From Gordonia sp. PP30 (GTDB taxonomy: Bacteria; Actinomycetota; Actinomycetes; Mycobacteriales; Mycobacteriaceae), in assembly GCF_023100845.1 (NCBI RefSeq), contig NZ_CP095864.1, forward strand, positions 1 through 64,000: a DNA stretch of 64,000 bases, written 5' to 3'. Below the pieces are notes generated by a model. It was given only the letters and a program-made list of their open reading frames with translations, searched no databases and was not told the origin of the DNA. Position 1 is the first letter of the stretch. Each line of letters begins with the position of its first letter. A program made the position numbers and the translations under genes. Of the stretch, positions 45,758-53,398 are shown one piece after another.

Positions 45758-45818
45758 GCGGCAATTCGGCGAGTCAGGGGGCATTTCTTTGTCGCGGGTA
45801 GCCCCAGAGCCGGCTTCC

Positions 45819-45829
45819 GTCACGTCCCC
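45819..45829 (-). repeat. Dispersed motif copy D
   Basis: Perfect GGGGACGTGAC on the minus strand, between the ends of the ApeA-like and Abi-like genes. It is followed by GGAAGCCGGCTCTGG, as in copies F and H. A minus-strand ATG at 45784 opens only a 40-residue frame antisense to ApeA. Confidence 0.8.
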
Positions 45830-45995
45830 AGCGTCGGTGAGCCGAAATCGGCTAGGGTCTTCTGGCATTCGACACGCCGTTGAACTGGGGAAATGCCAGG
45901 ATCGACTCCTGGGTGCACTACACTCAACAGTGCTTCATTATTCTGGGAGCTGAGCGTAGTGCACCCAGGAACCGAATCCCGTCTCTGATCGACTG

Positions 45996-46598
45996 CTACG
46001 GGTTGGGGCGCATCGACGCGACTGACGGCACTCGGGTCGACTGTTGCAGTGAGTCGCGAAAATCTGGCGCGATTGCGTTCACCAGTTGCAGCGCGTCGCG
46101 CAGCCTGGCATGTATGTCTACATCGAGAAGGTTCTCCATGTGGGCCACGCGGTTCCGCAATGCGTGGAGGCGACGCACGCGGTCTCCGGTCGCATGTCCG
46201 TACGGGTCTTGGGAAAGGTTGGGGAAAGCGTTCATCAGCGCGTCGGTCCACAGAGTCGAGGCCGTGGCGTACCCCGAGGTGTTCTTCTGGTGAGGGTCGG
46301 GAAAGATCCTGCGCCAGAGCCCGAACGTTGTGTTGGCCAAACGGTCGTTATGGTCGATTCCTGCGTTCTTGCGAGGGTGGTTTGGTGAGCGCCGACGTCG
46401 CGCCTGATCTGCGAGGTTCTGTAGCTCATTCGCCTTCTTCGGCGTCACAATTTTGTCTAGCGGGGTCGCAGGGTGCTTGGTCCAGTTCGTCGTCCCGATC
46501 ATTGCCTGGTTCCATGTCTGTAGCTGTGGGTCCAGCGCGTTCCGCAGCACGATCTCAACGAAGCTCAGCGTCTCGTGGAAAGCCGCAGCCAGGTGCAT
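45996..46598 (-). pseudogene. Abi-like HEPN protein, 3' part (gene split by IS3)
   Basis: 200 codons beginning MHLAAAFHETLSFVEIVLRN, the conserved start of the Abi-like core (lEvaLRNal). It ends with a HEPN motif in LHALRNRVAHMENLL (Arg-Asn-x3-His). The segment NDRLANTTFGLWRRIF is also typical. The first 38 codons lie on the other side of the IS3 element, at 47908-48012 plus 46599-46607. Removing the IS and one copy of ATG rejoins them in frame: SVWALH + SWN + MHLAAAF. The family acts in abortive infection. Disrupted here. Confidence 0.8.
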
Positions 46599-46672
46599 GT
46601 TCCATGAATGGGGACTGCTGCACGGATAGGTGACATCTGATCTGGCTTGCCTGGGAGGGTGGGCCTGGAAGG

Positions 46673-46990
46673 ATGGCCATCGTGCCCAAGCCCTACCCGT
46701 CCGAGTTTCGTGACGACGTGGTTCGCGTCGCTCAGAACCGTGAACCTGGAGTGACGATCGAGCAGATCGCGAAAGACTTCGGGGTCCATCCGATGACGTT
46801 GCAGAAGTGGTTGCGTCGAGCCGAGATCGATGAGGGCGCCAGGCCGGGTCAGTCTCGGACCGAGTCCGCGGAGATCCGTGAGCTGCGCCGACGGAACCGG
46901 CTCCTCGAGCAGGAGAACGAGGTGCTGCGCCGTGCGGCGGCGTATCTGTCGCAGGCGAATCTGCCGGGAAAAGGCTCTACCCGCTCGTGA
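46673..46990 (+). CDS. IS3-family transposase OrfA
   Basis: 105 residues. An HTH of the transposase_8 type (VTIEQIAKDFGVHPMTLQKWLRRA, about 26-49) binds the IS ends. A leucine-zipper-like coil follows (IRELRRRNRLLEQENEVLRR). The stop at 46988-46990 overlaps the OrfB start (GTGA), in the usual place where a minus-one frameshift yields the full OrfAB transposase. Confidence 0.92.
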   Translation: MAIVPKPYPSEFRDDVVRVAQNREPGVTIEQIAKDFGVHPMTLQKWLRRAEIDEGARPGQSRTESAEIRELRRRNRLLEQENEVLRRAAAYLSQANLPGKGSTRS

Positions 46991-47874
46991 CCGAGCTCGC
47001 CGCCGCAGGGGTTCCTGTGACGGTGACGTGTCGGGTATTGAAGCTCTCCCGCCAGCCCTACTACCGGTGGCTGGCCAACCCCATCACCCCGAGCGAGGTG
47101 GTGCAGGCCTATCGCGCGAACGCTCTGTTCGACGCCCACCGGGACGACCCTGAGTTCGGGCACCGGCTCCTGGCCGACGAGGCCCGCGGCAACGGCGAGG
47201 CGATGGCGGACCGGACTGCGTGGCGTATCGCCTCGACGAACGGCTGGTTCAGCGCGTTCGGCAAACCCAAGCGCAGCAAGGCTCGCAAGCCCGGCCCGCC
47301 CGTGCACGACGACCTCTGCGCCGTCGTCGACGAGCACGGCCGGACACGGCACGTGTTCGCCGCGGACGCACCGAACCAGCTGTGGCTGACCGACATCACC
47401 GAGCACCCGACCGCGGAGGGCAAGCTGTACCTCTGCGCGATCAAGGACGCGTTCAGTGGCCGGATCGTCGGGTACTCGATCGACTCTCGGATGAGGTCCC
47501 GATTGGCCGTCCGAGCGCTCGAGAACGCCGTCGCGATGCGCGGCGATGTCGCCGGCTGTGTGGTGCATTCGGACAGGGGGTCTCAATTCCGAAGCCGCAA
47601 ATTCCGGCGCGCTTTGACCCGTCATCGCATGGTCGGAAGCATGGGAAGAGTCGGCTCCAGCGGAGACAACGCCGCTATGGAAAGCTTCTTCGCGCTGCTG
47701 CAGAAGAACGTCCTCGACCGCCGCTCCTGGACCACCCGAGAACAGCTGCGCACCGCGATCGTCACCTGGATCGAGCGGACCTACCACCGCCGCCGCCGGC
47801 AAGCCCGCCTCGGCCGTTTGACGCCCATCGAATTCGAGACCATCATGACCAACAGCGTCGCTCTCGCAGCGTGA
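46987..47874 (+). CDS. IS3-family transposase OrfB (DDE integrase domain)
   Basis: 295 residues from GTG 46987. The HTH_21 region (FDAHRDDPEFGHRLLADEAR) leads to an rve-type DDE core: Asp in WLTDITEHP, Asp in VVHSDRGSQF, and Glu in SSGDNAAMESFFALLQKNVL. It ends GRLTPIEFETIMTN. All catalytic residues are present, so this copy is probably active. Confidence 0.93.
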   Translation: MTELAAAGVPVTVTCRVLKLSRQPYYRWLANPITPSEVVQAYRANALFDAHRDDPEFGHRLLADEARGNGEAMADRTAWRIASTNGWFSAFGKPKRSKARKPGPPVHDDLCAVVDEHGRTRHVFAADAPNQLWLTDITEHPTAEGKLYLCAIKDAFSGRIVGYSIDSRMRSRLAVRALENAVAMRGDVAGCVVHSDRGSQFRSRKFRRALTRHRMVGSMGRVGSSGDNAAMESFFALLQKNVLDRRSWTTREQLRTAIVTWIERTYHRRRRQARLGRLTPIEFETIMTNSVALAA

Positions 47875-47910
47875 CTACAACCTGTCACCTAAACGTGCAG
47901 CAGTCCCATG

Positions 47911-48012
47911 GAGTGCCCACACGCTATAGGAGCTTCCATCGCATCGCGCAGCGTAAGGTGCGAGTCGCGCAGGATGCAGATGTGACGTGATTGCCGCTGA
48001 GCCGTTTGCCAT
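47911..48012 (-). pseudogene. Abi-like HEPN protein, 5' part
   Basis: 34 codons from ATG 48012: MANGSAAITSHLHPARLAPY, then AARCDGSSYSVWAL. The PARLAPY and WAL-type residues match the start of Abi-like proteins. The IS3 element interrupts it at the ATG duplicated target. With the 3' part (45996-46598) the intact gene would encode 238 residues. Confidence 0.75.
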
Positions 48013-48047
48013 GCCGCTACCCTATGCGTACAGTATGGGACATAGCG

Positions 48048-48065
48048 CGGGCGTTGCCCGTTTTT
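48048..48065 (+). terminator. Small intrinsic terminator
   Basis: CGGGC-GTT-GCCCG followed by TTTTT on the plus strand, then a second strong hairpin at 48074-48099 (CCCCCG-GA-GGC-TCTT-GCC-AA-CGGGGG). They lie between the divergent Abi-like and TIGR02391 genes. They could mark a small RNA or an older gene end. Confidence 0.6.
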
Positions 48066-48133
48066 ACATGGACCCCCCGGAGGCTCTTGCCAACGGGGGT
48101 TCCTCGTATCTGAACCCTGGTTGTCGCTACCCA

Positions 48134-48144
48134 GGGGACGTGAC
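48134..48144 (+). repeat. Dispersed motif copy E
   Basis: Perfect GGGGACGTGAC, 58 bases before GTG 48192. Its GGG forms the 3' side of a hairpin CCCTGG...CCAGGG (48115-48136). Confidence 0.8.
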
Positions 48145-48191
48145 GGCGCCCTCCCGGTTCCCGCGTCGCACGCCGCCGTCAGACTGGACAG

Positions 48192-48992
48192 GTGACCATC
48201 CCAGTCCCCTCATTCGAGCCTGGCACCATCGAGGCAGTCGCCCGTGCAGTCGGCGACCTCTACACCGGTACCGAGTTGACGCAGCTTCTCGCCGATGCGC
48301 GTCTGCCCGATCCATTCGGCGAAGGCACGACCAAGTGGCGCAGGCTGGACGCCTCACTTCGGCAGAAGCAGAACGAGAAGGGTGACGGTCGAGCCGTCAT
48401 CGGGTTGATCCACGCCGCGATGACCCCGGACCGCACCCTCAGTCGCCGAGCCCAGGCGGCGGTCGCCCGCGATGAACTAACTCAGGCGCTGTCCCTCTCG
48501 GGGTTCCAAGTCAACGAGAAGGGGCGCGTCGTCACTGCAAAGCGGGCCACGACCGATAGCGAAGCTGCCGCTCGCTCGACCCGGCTGCGGAACTTCCTGG
48601 CCGAGCGCGGTGCCCACGACGAAGTGTTGCGCCACTGCCGCGCCGAACTGCCGCGCGACGACTACTACGAGGCCGTGTTCGAGGCGATCAAGGGACTAGG
48701 TGATCGCCTCCGCCGATTGAGTGGCCTGGACCTTGACGGGTCCAAGCTGGTGCAGCAGGCGCTCGGCGGCAAGACCCCGACGATCCGGCTCAACGTGCTC
48801 AGCACCGAGACCCAGCGGAATGAGCAGCGCGGCATCGCGCTCCTCGCCGAAGGGCTGTTCGCCGCGTTCCGTAATCCCTCGGCGCACGAGCCGAAGATCA
48901 AGTGGCAGATGTCCGAGCAGGATGCGCTCGATGTGCTCGGCACCGCGTCGATGGTGCATCGTCGGTTGGATTCAGCAGTCCGGGCCTCGTGA
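48192..48992 (+). CDS. TIGR02391-family protein with HEPN-like motif
   Basis: 266 residues from GTG 48192. The C-terminal third matches the TIGR02391 (Ymh) family: GSKLVQQALGG, then RGIALLAEGLFAAFRNPSAH and EP, then LDVLGTASMVHRRLDSA. The RNPSAH motif fits the HEPN R-x4-H pattern. The N-terminal part holds a winged-helix-like region (LYTGTELTQLLADARLP, about 14-60). These proteins are common in defence islands, but their role is not established. The gene is intact. Confidence 0.8.
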   Translation: MTIPVPSFEPGTIEAVARAVGDLYTGTELTQLLADARLPDPFGEGTTKWRRLDASLRQKQNEKGDGRAVIGLIHAAMTPDRTLSRRAQAAVARDELTQALSLSGFQVNEKGRVVTAKRATTDSEAAARSTRLRNFLAERGAHDEVLRHCRAELPRDDYYEAVFEAIKGLGDRLRRLSGLDLDGSKLVQQALGGKTPTIRLNVLSTETQRNEQRGIALLAEGLFAAFRNPSAHEPKIKWQMSEQDALDVLGTASMVHRRLDSAVRAS

Positions 48993-48996
48993 CAGG

Positions 48997-49239
48997 TCAG
49001 CACCGCCCGCCCCGGTGAGGCACAGGCACCCCCGCCCGCCGCAGCGCGGCAGCCGCGTTCAGCGGTCCACGGTGGTCCGACCCCGTGGAAGCGACGATCA
49101 CCGGCTCGACGGCCCGACCGTCGGGCGCTGACCACTCAGGCGGAGGGATGAGGCGCAGATGCCGCCGTCGGCGATCCAGGGTCCACCCGCAGCGGCGGGC
49201 AGCGGTGACGAGTGGCCTTAGCGGCGGGTCGATTCGCAT
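48997..49239 (-). CDS. HicA-like small protein without HicB
   Basis: 80 residues: MRIDPPLRPLVTAARRCGWT, then LDRRRRHLRLIPP, then VIVASTGSDHRGPLNAAAAL. The pattern (aromatic WT/LxR, GH-like His before LRL-P, then a ST-SDHR motif and a short helix) resembles HicA-type double-stranded-RNA-binding folds found widely in actinobacteria. It converges on the TIGR02391 gene with four bases between stops. Motif copy F starts 55 bases upstream. No HicB antitoxin is next to it. Function inferred weakly. Confidence 0.6.
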   Translation of the reverse strand: MRIDPPLRPLVTAARRCGWTLDRRRRHLRLIPPPEWSAPDGRAVEPVIVASTGSDHRGPLNAAAALRRAGVPVPHRGGRC

Positions 49240-49283
49240 GCACCAGCGTCACCGTGACCACTGACAACGCCGAGCCGGCCAAC

Positions 49284-49294
49284 GTCACGTCCCC
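49284..49294 (-). repeat. Dispersed motif copy F
   Basis: Perfect GGGGACGTGAC on the minus strand, 55 bases before the ATG at 49239 of the HicA-like gene. Followed by GTTGGCCGGCTCGG. Confidence 0.8.
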
Positions 49295-49306
49295 GGCTAC
49301 GTAGTG

Positions 49307-49933
49307 TCAGAACGGTGCGAGCACATCGACTTCGTTAGACAAAGCGACGAGCTTGTCGCGGATCGTCGTGTAGTTCTTGCCGCCGTTTGCTGACAGCCAT
49401 GAACCCGCGCGACGGGGCCTGGTCTGTCCCGTCACCTTCTTGAACGACTTGCGGCTCTGCTCACTGTCGTGCGCGGCGTAGTTGCGAACGGCAGACAGTT
49501 GGTCGAGCGGCTGCTTGTACTTGGTGTCTTTGGTCGTGGTGTAGAGCCAATGGCTGTCGCCGACTATGCTCTTGATCTCGCTCAAAAGGCCCGACCGCCC
49601 ACTGAAATCGAAGTAGCCACCCTTGCAAATGAGCAGTTCGCAGACACTCTGGTTGATGTGCTTCGGCAACTGCCACTCGCGGCCACCCTTTGTTCTGAAC
49701 TCGGTCGGGTCGTGGTTGAGGCAGGCGATCAGACAGGCGAGCATGTATCCCTCGAACGACCTGTACAGGTCGAGGATTGCCTGCTCGTAGCAGCGGTGGA
49801 TGTCCGAGGCGCGCAGACCCTTCGTCCCCATCGCAGTCTTGTCGTGCGCGCGAATACTCGACAGGAAGTCATCCGTCTCGGCGACCTGCTTCTGAAACTT
49901 CGCCGTTGCCTTGTTGATGCTCTTCTTATTCAC
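49307..49933 (-). CDS. Unclassified HEPN-motif protein
   Basis: 208 residues from GTG 49933 (VNKKSINKATAKFQKQVAET). Helical throughout: LDLYRSFEGYMLACLIACLN, then a GGYFDFSGRSGLL segment and the motif LDQLSAVRNYAAHDSEQSRK with Arg-Asn-x3-His (about residue 157). The C-terminus has SWLSANGG and ends LVALSNEVDVLAPF. The layout resembles RiboL-PSP or MAE-type HEPN families, but I cannot assign one. The in-frame sequence further upstream is Arg/Pro-rich shadow and is excluded. It is divergent from the 50017 gene. Confidence 0.68.
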   Translation of the reverse strand: MNKKSINKATAKFQKQVAETDDFLSSIRAHDKTAMGTKGLRASDIHRCYEQAILDLYRSFEGYMLACLIACLNHDPTEFRTKGGREWQLPKHINQSVCELLICKGGYFDFSGRSGLLSEIKSIVGDSHWLYTTTKDTKYKQPLDQLSAVRNYAAHDSEQSRKSFKKVTGQTRPRRAGSWLSANGGKNYTTIRDKLVALSNEVDVLAPF

Positions 49934-49941
49934 GTCTCGAT

Positions 49942-49955
49942 CCAACCATCGTTGG
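49942..49955. promoter_or_regulatory. Small palindrome beside motif G
   Basis: CCAAC-CATC-GTTGG, perfect 5-bp arms, directly before the divergent HEPN gene start and adjacent to motif copy G. Possible operator. Confidence 0.35.
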
Positions 49956-49959
49956 TCGC

Positions 49960-49970
49960 GGGGACGTGAC
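49960..49970 (+). repeat. Dispersed motif copy G
   Basis: Perfect GGGGACGTGAC, 57 bases before ATG 50017 and 27 bases upstream of the divergent HEPN start at 49933. Confidence 0.8.
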
Positions 49971-50016
49971 ACCCGCGCCCTGGTCCGCGCCGTCGGTCCG
50001 GCGCACCATCGACGAC

Positions 50017-50232
50017 ATGACCATCGATCCGTACAGCGTCCCGAACCTGCCTGGCCTGACCCCGGTGGAGCCGACCGAAGAGGACCGGACCACGATGGCG
50101 CGCGTGATCGAGCGCGCCCGGCGGCATGGCATCGTCCTGGCCGAGCGGCAGTTCGTGATCGTGCCGGGGTGGGGACCAACTCTCGACGGGCTGGACCCCG
50201 ACGCCTGGCTCACCGCGATGACGGCGGAGTGA
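50017..50232 (+). CDS. Small unknown protein
   Basis: 71 residues from ATG 50017: MTIDPYSVPNLPGLTPVEPT, then EEDRTTMARVIERARRHGIV and LAERQFVIVPGWGPTLDGLD. It looks like a folded alpha/beta miniprotein, with a central basic helix and a conserved-looking PGWGP turn. Motif copy G lies 57 bases upstream, as for other cargo genes. It begins a short run of genes leading to the serine recombinase. No family recognised. Confidence 0.5.
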   Translation: MTIDPYSVPNLPGLTPVEPTEEDRTTMARVIERARRHGIVLAERQFVIVPGWGPTLDGLDPDAWLTAMTAE

Positions 50233-50234
50233 CC

Positions 50235-50387
50235 ATGACCGTCCGACATTCCACCGTTCGCGGGACGACCACCGGAGACCGTCGCCCCCGCTGCGGTCTC
50301 CCAGGTCGATCCGTCCCGCATGACCGTCCCGCATCATCAGGTGTCCCTCGTGCCGGGTCGGACGTTCACGGGACGGCGCAGCGATGA
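50235..50387 (+). CDS. Doubtful 50-residue ORF coupled to the serine recombinase
   Basis: Starts at ATG 50235, two bases after the preceding stop, and overlaps the recombinase ATG by four bases (ATGA). The product (MTVRHSTVRGTTTGDRRPRC...) is Arg/Gly-rich and looks low-complexity. The spacing on both sides argues for translation; the composition argues against. Confidence 0.3.
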   Translation: MTVRHSTVRGTTTGDRRPRCGLPGRSVPHDRPASSGVPRAGSDVHGTAQR

Positions 50388-50975
50388 GCACCGGCGAGAC
50401 CGGGCAGCTTCTCGGGTATGCCCGCGTCAGCACCGCGCGCCAGGACGAGAGTCTGCAACTGGACGCCCTCGCCGAGGCAGGGGTCGACCGGGTGTTCACC
50501 GACAAGCTCTCCGGTGGAACCCTTGACCGCCCGGCACTGACCGAACTGCTCGGGTACGCGCGGTCGGGGGACACCATCGTGGTCTACTCGCTCTCGCGGA
50601 TCAGGAAGCGTCCGCGACATGCTCCGCCTGACCGACGATCTGTCGGCGCGCGGAGTCGGAATCCGAAGCCTCACCGAGCCGGTCGACACGAGTTCATCGT
50701 CGCCGTTCGCAGCGTTCACTCTTCAACTGCTGGCCGCGCTTGCGGAGTTGGAGCGATCAATGCTCCGGGAGCGCACCCGCGACGGACTGGCCGCCGCTCG
50801 TGCTCGGGGCCGGATCGGGGGCCAGCGACCGGCGGATGCCGACAAGCTCGATGCCGCCCGCACGTTGATCCGGTCGGGAGTCTCCGCCAGCCAGGCGGCG
50901 CGGACCGTCGGCCTCGGACGGTCCACCGTGTACCGCGCCCTTCGAGACGAAATCGCCGAGCAGGCGGCCTCATAG
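50384..50975 (+). pseudogene. Serine recombinase (resolvase/invertase type), frameshifted
   Basis: The N-terminal catalytic domain is normal: QLLGYARVSTARQDESLQLD with the nucleophile Ser, then SGDTIVVYSLSRI. At about 50608 the frame fails. The first frame runs on as RKRPRHAPPDRRS. The expected continuation is in the next frame: SVRDMLRLTDDLSARGVG, LLAALAELERSMLRERTRDG and a C-terminal HTH GVSASQAARTVGLGRSTVYRAL to 50975. Family comparison (SRIGRSVRDML) suggests two bases were lost between Ile and Ser. No full-length product is expected without frameshifting. Confidence 0.82.
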
Positions 50976-51007
50976 CCCTTCTCACCTGCACTTTTCCTGT
51001 TCCAGGC

Positions 51008-51018
51008 GTCACTTCCCC
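51008..51018 (-). repeat. Dispersed motif copy K (degenerate)
   Basis: Minus-strand GGGGAAGTGAC, one mismatch, followed by GCCTGG. It lies 33 bases past the serine recombinase end and points back into it, as B and D do for their genes. Confidence 0.5.
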
Positions 51019-51191
51019 CGGGGTGCGGGCGCGGCGTAGGACCGACGAGAGCGCGGGCAAGATGATTGGCCTGAGGGAGTGCCAGAGGGGCCACCAGAGG
51101 GAGGGCCAGAGGATTCTCACGTGACCGGCGGTGCCCTCGGCGTGGTTATTCATCGGGCCAGGTCAGGGGTGCTATATGGGGAACACCACGC

Positions 51192-51225
51192 GGCCCGCTG
51201 CACGTCATCGAGCGTGCAGCGGGCC
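51192..51225. terminator. 13-bp perfect hairpin between convergent genes
   Basis: GGCCCGCTGCACG ... CGTGCAGCGGGCC with an 8-base loop. It separates the recombinase remnant from the convergent DUF2637 gene and probably ends both transcripts. The surrounding 51121-51306 has no gene. Confidence 0.75.
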
Positions 51226-51306
51226 TAGTCGGCGCAAAGGGCACCCGTGAGGGAGGTCCAGAGGGCAGAGGACCGGCGAGAGGTGTTGCAGGACAATGAG
51301 ATTGGG

Positions 51307-52341
51307 TCAGGCGTTCAGGAGTTCCCGGTCCTCGGCGAGTTCCGCTGCTGACTTCTTGATGCGCAAGACCGTGCTCGAACCGATGCCAGTCGCCTCGGCG
51401 ACCGCGCGGCTGGACTCACCCCGCGCCGAGCGCGCCAGCACCTCGCGCACGGTCGAGAAGTCGGCGGTGGTGCGCCGTTCCGAGACCATCCGATCGGCCA
51501 GCCGGTGCACCTCGTCGTCGTCCAGCGGTGCGCCATCGGCAGGCTCCGGTTCCGGCTTCGGTGCGCTGGTGCACTTCACCGGCGCGCGGTGCACCATCGC
51601 CGGAGCCGGTGCAACGTCCTGGTGCACCGGAGGAGCCATCACCTCGGCGGCATCCGGCTGCACCACCGGAACAGTCTGGTGCACCACCGGCTCCGGTGCA
51701 CCAGCAGGAATCTGCTGGTCGGCCCGGGTCTCAGGCTGCGCCACGGCCAGCACCGGCGCGGTGTGGCGAACCTCTTCTGATGCTCCGTGGGCCTGGTGCA
51801 CCACGCCGTCGTCCTCGTGCACCGCGAGTCCGTGGTGCACCGGCTCAGGTGCGAGTGCGGGTGCGTCATCGTCCTGGTGCACCACGCGGTCGGCCTTCGG
51901 CGCTACGCGCATCGCGGCGCGGTCGATGGCAACAACGACCGCCGTTGCGATGGGGACTGGCGCATCCACGATGATCGGAAGCAGAGGCGCGAGTGCCGTC
52001 GACCACCCTGCGCCGACGGCCAGTTCTCGAAGCGCGACGAACGACGCCACGCCCGCAAGCGCCGCGACGGCCACGACCGAGAGCACCCCAAACCAGTACA
52101 GGCGTCCAGACATTCCGGCTCCGGCGAGGTGCCCGAGGCCGTGGATCAGGGCGGCGAGGATCAGCGGCGGGAGGATGCCGACAGCGACCCGAACAGCAGT
52201 GCTCCCCGCAGATTCGGCCTCGACGGCGTGGATGCCGTTCCCGAGCACAGAGAGCGCGAGCGAGCACCAGATGAGCGAGACGAAGTAGCGCCGGGCGCGA
52301 CGGCGGCGGCGGTCATCAGGATCAGTGGCGGAGGTCTGCAT
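51307..52341 (-). CDS. DUF2637 membrane protein with C-terminal HTH
   Basis: 344 residues from ATG 52341 (GAGGA six bases before); ATG 52359 is in frame but less likely. Four hydrophobic helices (about 20-140: SLIWCSLALSVLGNGIHAV, AVGILPPLILAALIHGLGHL, YWFGVLSVVAVAALAGVASF, and one more) form the DUF2637 domain found on actinobacterial plasmids and integrative elements. A His/Pro/Ala-rich linker follows with repeated VHQ/VHH units. The C-terminal helix-turn-helix reads SRAVAEATGIGSSTVLRIKK. The role may be in spread or replication of the original element. Confidence 0.8.
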   Translation of the reverse strand: MQTSATDPDDRRRRRARRYFVSLIWCSLALSVLGNGIHAVEAESAGSTAVRVAVGILPPLILAALIHGLGHLAGAGMSGRLYWFGVLSVVAVAALAGVASFVALRELAVGAGWSTALAPLLPIIVDAPVPIATAVVVAIDRAAMRVAPKADRVVHQDDDAPALAPEPVHHGLAVHEDDGVVHQAHGASEEVRHTAPVLAVAQPETRADQQIPAGAPEPVVHQTVPVVQPDAAEVMAPPVHQDVAPAPAMVHRAPVKCTSAPKPEPEPADGAPLDDDEVHRLADRMVSERRTTADFSTVREVLARSARGESSRAVAEATGIGSSTVLRIKKSAAELAEDRELLNA

Positions 52342-52364
52342 CGTGTTCCTCGGGATCATGTTGC

Positions 52365-52375
52365 GGGGACGTGAC
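52365..52375 (+). repeat. Dispersed motif copy H
   Basis: Perfect GGGGACGTGAC on the plus strand, 24 bases upstream of the minus-strand DUF2637 start, followed by GAGGCCGGCTCAGG. Relative to the gene it is in the opposite orientation to A, E, F, G and I. Confidence 0.8.
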
Positions 52376-52413
52376 GAGGCCGGCTCAGGGAGCGGCGGGT
52401 CACGGAGGGGAGG

Positions 52414-52450
52414 GAACCCCGGCCCCCGCAGGTGCGGCGGGCCGGGGTTC
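52414..52450 (-). terminator. Hairpin terminator after the 52458 gene
   Basis: GAACCCCGGCCC ... GGGCCGGGGTTC, a 12-bp perfect stem a few bases past the stop of the minus-strand gene. Related in sequence to the hairpin at 54885-54919. Confidence 0.75.
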
Positions 52451-52457
52451 GGTTGGG

Positions 52458-53096
52458 TCAGGCGGGCGAGAGCGTCACCAGGATCGGCCCATCGAGGCGG
52501 CGGACCTCGACGCTGCCACCGGCGCGGATCGCGGGGAGGACGCGCGGCCAGTCCACCGAATCGAGAACTCGTGCGGCCTCGGCGCTGGCCCGGTAGTCCA
52601 GGTGCATCACGGCATCGCGGAGCCAGTCGCGGGCGAGGTCTTCCACGTCAGGCAGGTCCGTGTGCGGGTCGATACAGAGCCGCGCAGACTGCTCCTCGCC
52701 GAACCCGCTGACGGTCACGGTCACGGTTTCGAGGTCATCCACGGTGACGACCTTCGCCGTGATCTCGTGCTCGGTGTAGCGGCACGTCCCTACCGTGCCG
52801 AGGGCGGCTTCGAGCAGTGCGCTCTCGACCAGATAGACAGACCGGGGAATCGCCTGTCCGCTCAGCGCCGCAAGGGCGTCGAGAACGTCGTGCGCGTAGT
52901 CGGACCAGTACGGGGTGCCGGAGCCGGACTCGACCGGCATCTCGACGTGGACCGTGCGCCCGTCGTCGTGGCTCAGACGAATCAAGATGTGGTGGAGCGG
53001 GGGTTCGCCGGGGATCGAGTCCGGGGTGTCGAAGATCAGCGCCCCGGCGGCGGGTGCGGGGATCGGAGCCAGTGCGGTCGCCGGGGCGGGGAGCAT
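52458..53096 (-). CDS. Unknown element protein
   Basis: 212 residues, beginning MLPAPATALAPIPAPAAGAL. After the low-complexity start it is a mixed, acidic protein: HILIRLSHDDGRTVHVEMPV, then a helix SDYAHDVLDALAAL, VTVDDLETVTVTVSGFGEEQ, and a C-terminal EVRRLDGPILVTLSP. No membrane helix and no family recognised. It belongs to a four-gene minus-strand block (54183 to 52458) typical of the conserved part of such elements. Confidence 0.55.
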   Translation of the reverse strand: MLPAPATALAPIPAPAAGALIFDTPDSIPGEPPLHHILIRLSHDDGRTVHVEMPVESGSGTPYWSDYAHDVLDALAALSGQAIPRSVYLVESALLEAALGTVGTCRYTEHEITAKVVTVDDLETVTVTVSGFGEEQSARLCIDPHTDLPDVEDLARDWLRDAVMHLDYRASAEAARVLDSVDWPRVLPAIRAGGSVEVRRLDGPILVTLSPA

Positions 53097-53142
53097 CGAG
53101 GTCGTCGTGTTCTTGTCCTTCGCGGTAGATGGTCCAGGGGAA

Positions 53143-53334
53143 TCAGGCAGGCAGGACGCCGAGAGGAACAGGCGTCTCGGTCACGGCGACGGCGCGCGAG
53201 AAGTCCAGTTCGCCGTCGCTGAGGGGGACCATGTGTCCGACGATCAAGCGGCCCTGATCGTCGCGGAGGTCCAGCCGCCGGGGGACGGGCAGTTCGACGA
53301 ACTTCGTCACGGCGGGGGTGTTGGTGCTGCTCAT
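53143..53334 (-). CDS. Small unknown element protein
   Basis: 63 residues: MSSTNTPAVTKFVELPVPRR, then LDLRDDQGRLIVGHMVPLSD. The pattern suggests a small beta-rich fold. A purine-rich ribosome site (AGAAAGAAGAAGAGA) precedes the ATG. It lies between two element genes with a GGGGCACGGTGCCCC hairpin (53358-53372) just upstream. No function can be assigned. Confidence 0.55.
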   Translation of the reverse strand: MSSTNTPAVTKFVELPVPRRLDLRDDQGRLIVGHMVPLSDGELDFSRAVAVTETPVPLGVLPA

Positions 53335-53398
53335 TCTCTTCTTCTTTCTCTAGGTCCGGGGCACGGTGCCCCGGGGTGAAACTTCTTGTGGGAGTGGG

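Larger units (their letters stand above)
46611..47907 (+). mobile_element. Complete IS3-family insertion sequence in the Abi-like gene
   Basis: 1297 bp. Ends are inverted repeats GGGACTGCTGCAC (left, 46611) and the complement of the right end, GGGACTGCTGCACGTTTAGG. A 3-bp target duplication ATG sits at 46608-46610 and 47908-47910. Two overlapping transposase frames inside. The exact restoration of the interrupted gene confirms both borders. Confidence 0.93.

Noticed and set aside
45665..45784. Minus-strand 40-residue ORF downstream of motif copy D
   Set aside because: It is antisense to the ApeA 3' end and has no recognisable ribosome site or protein features.
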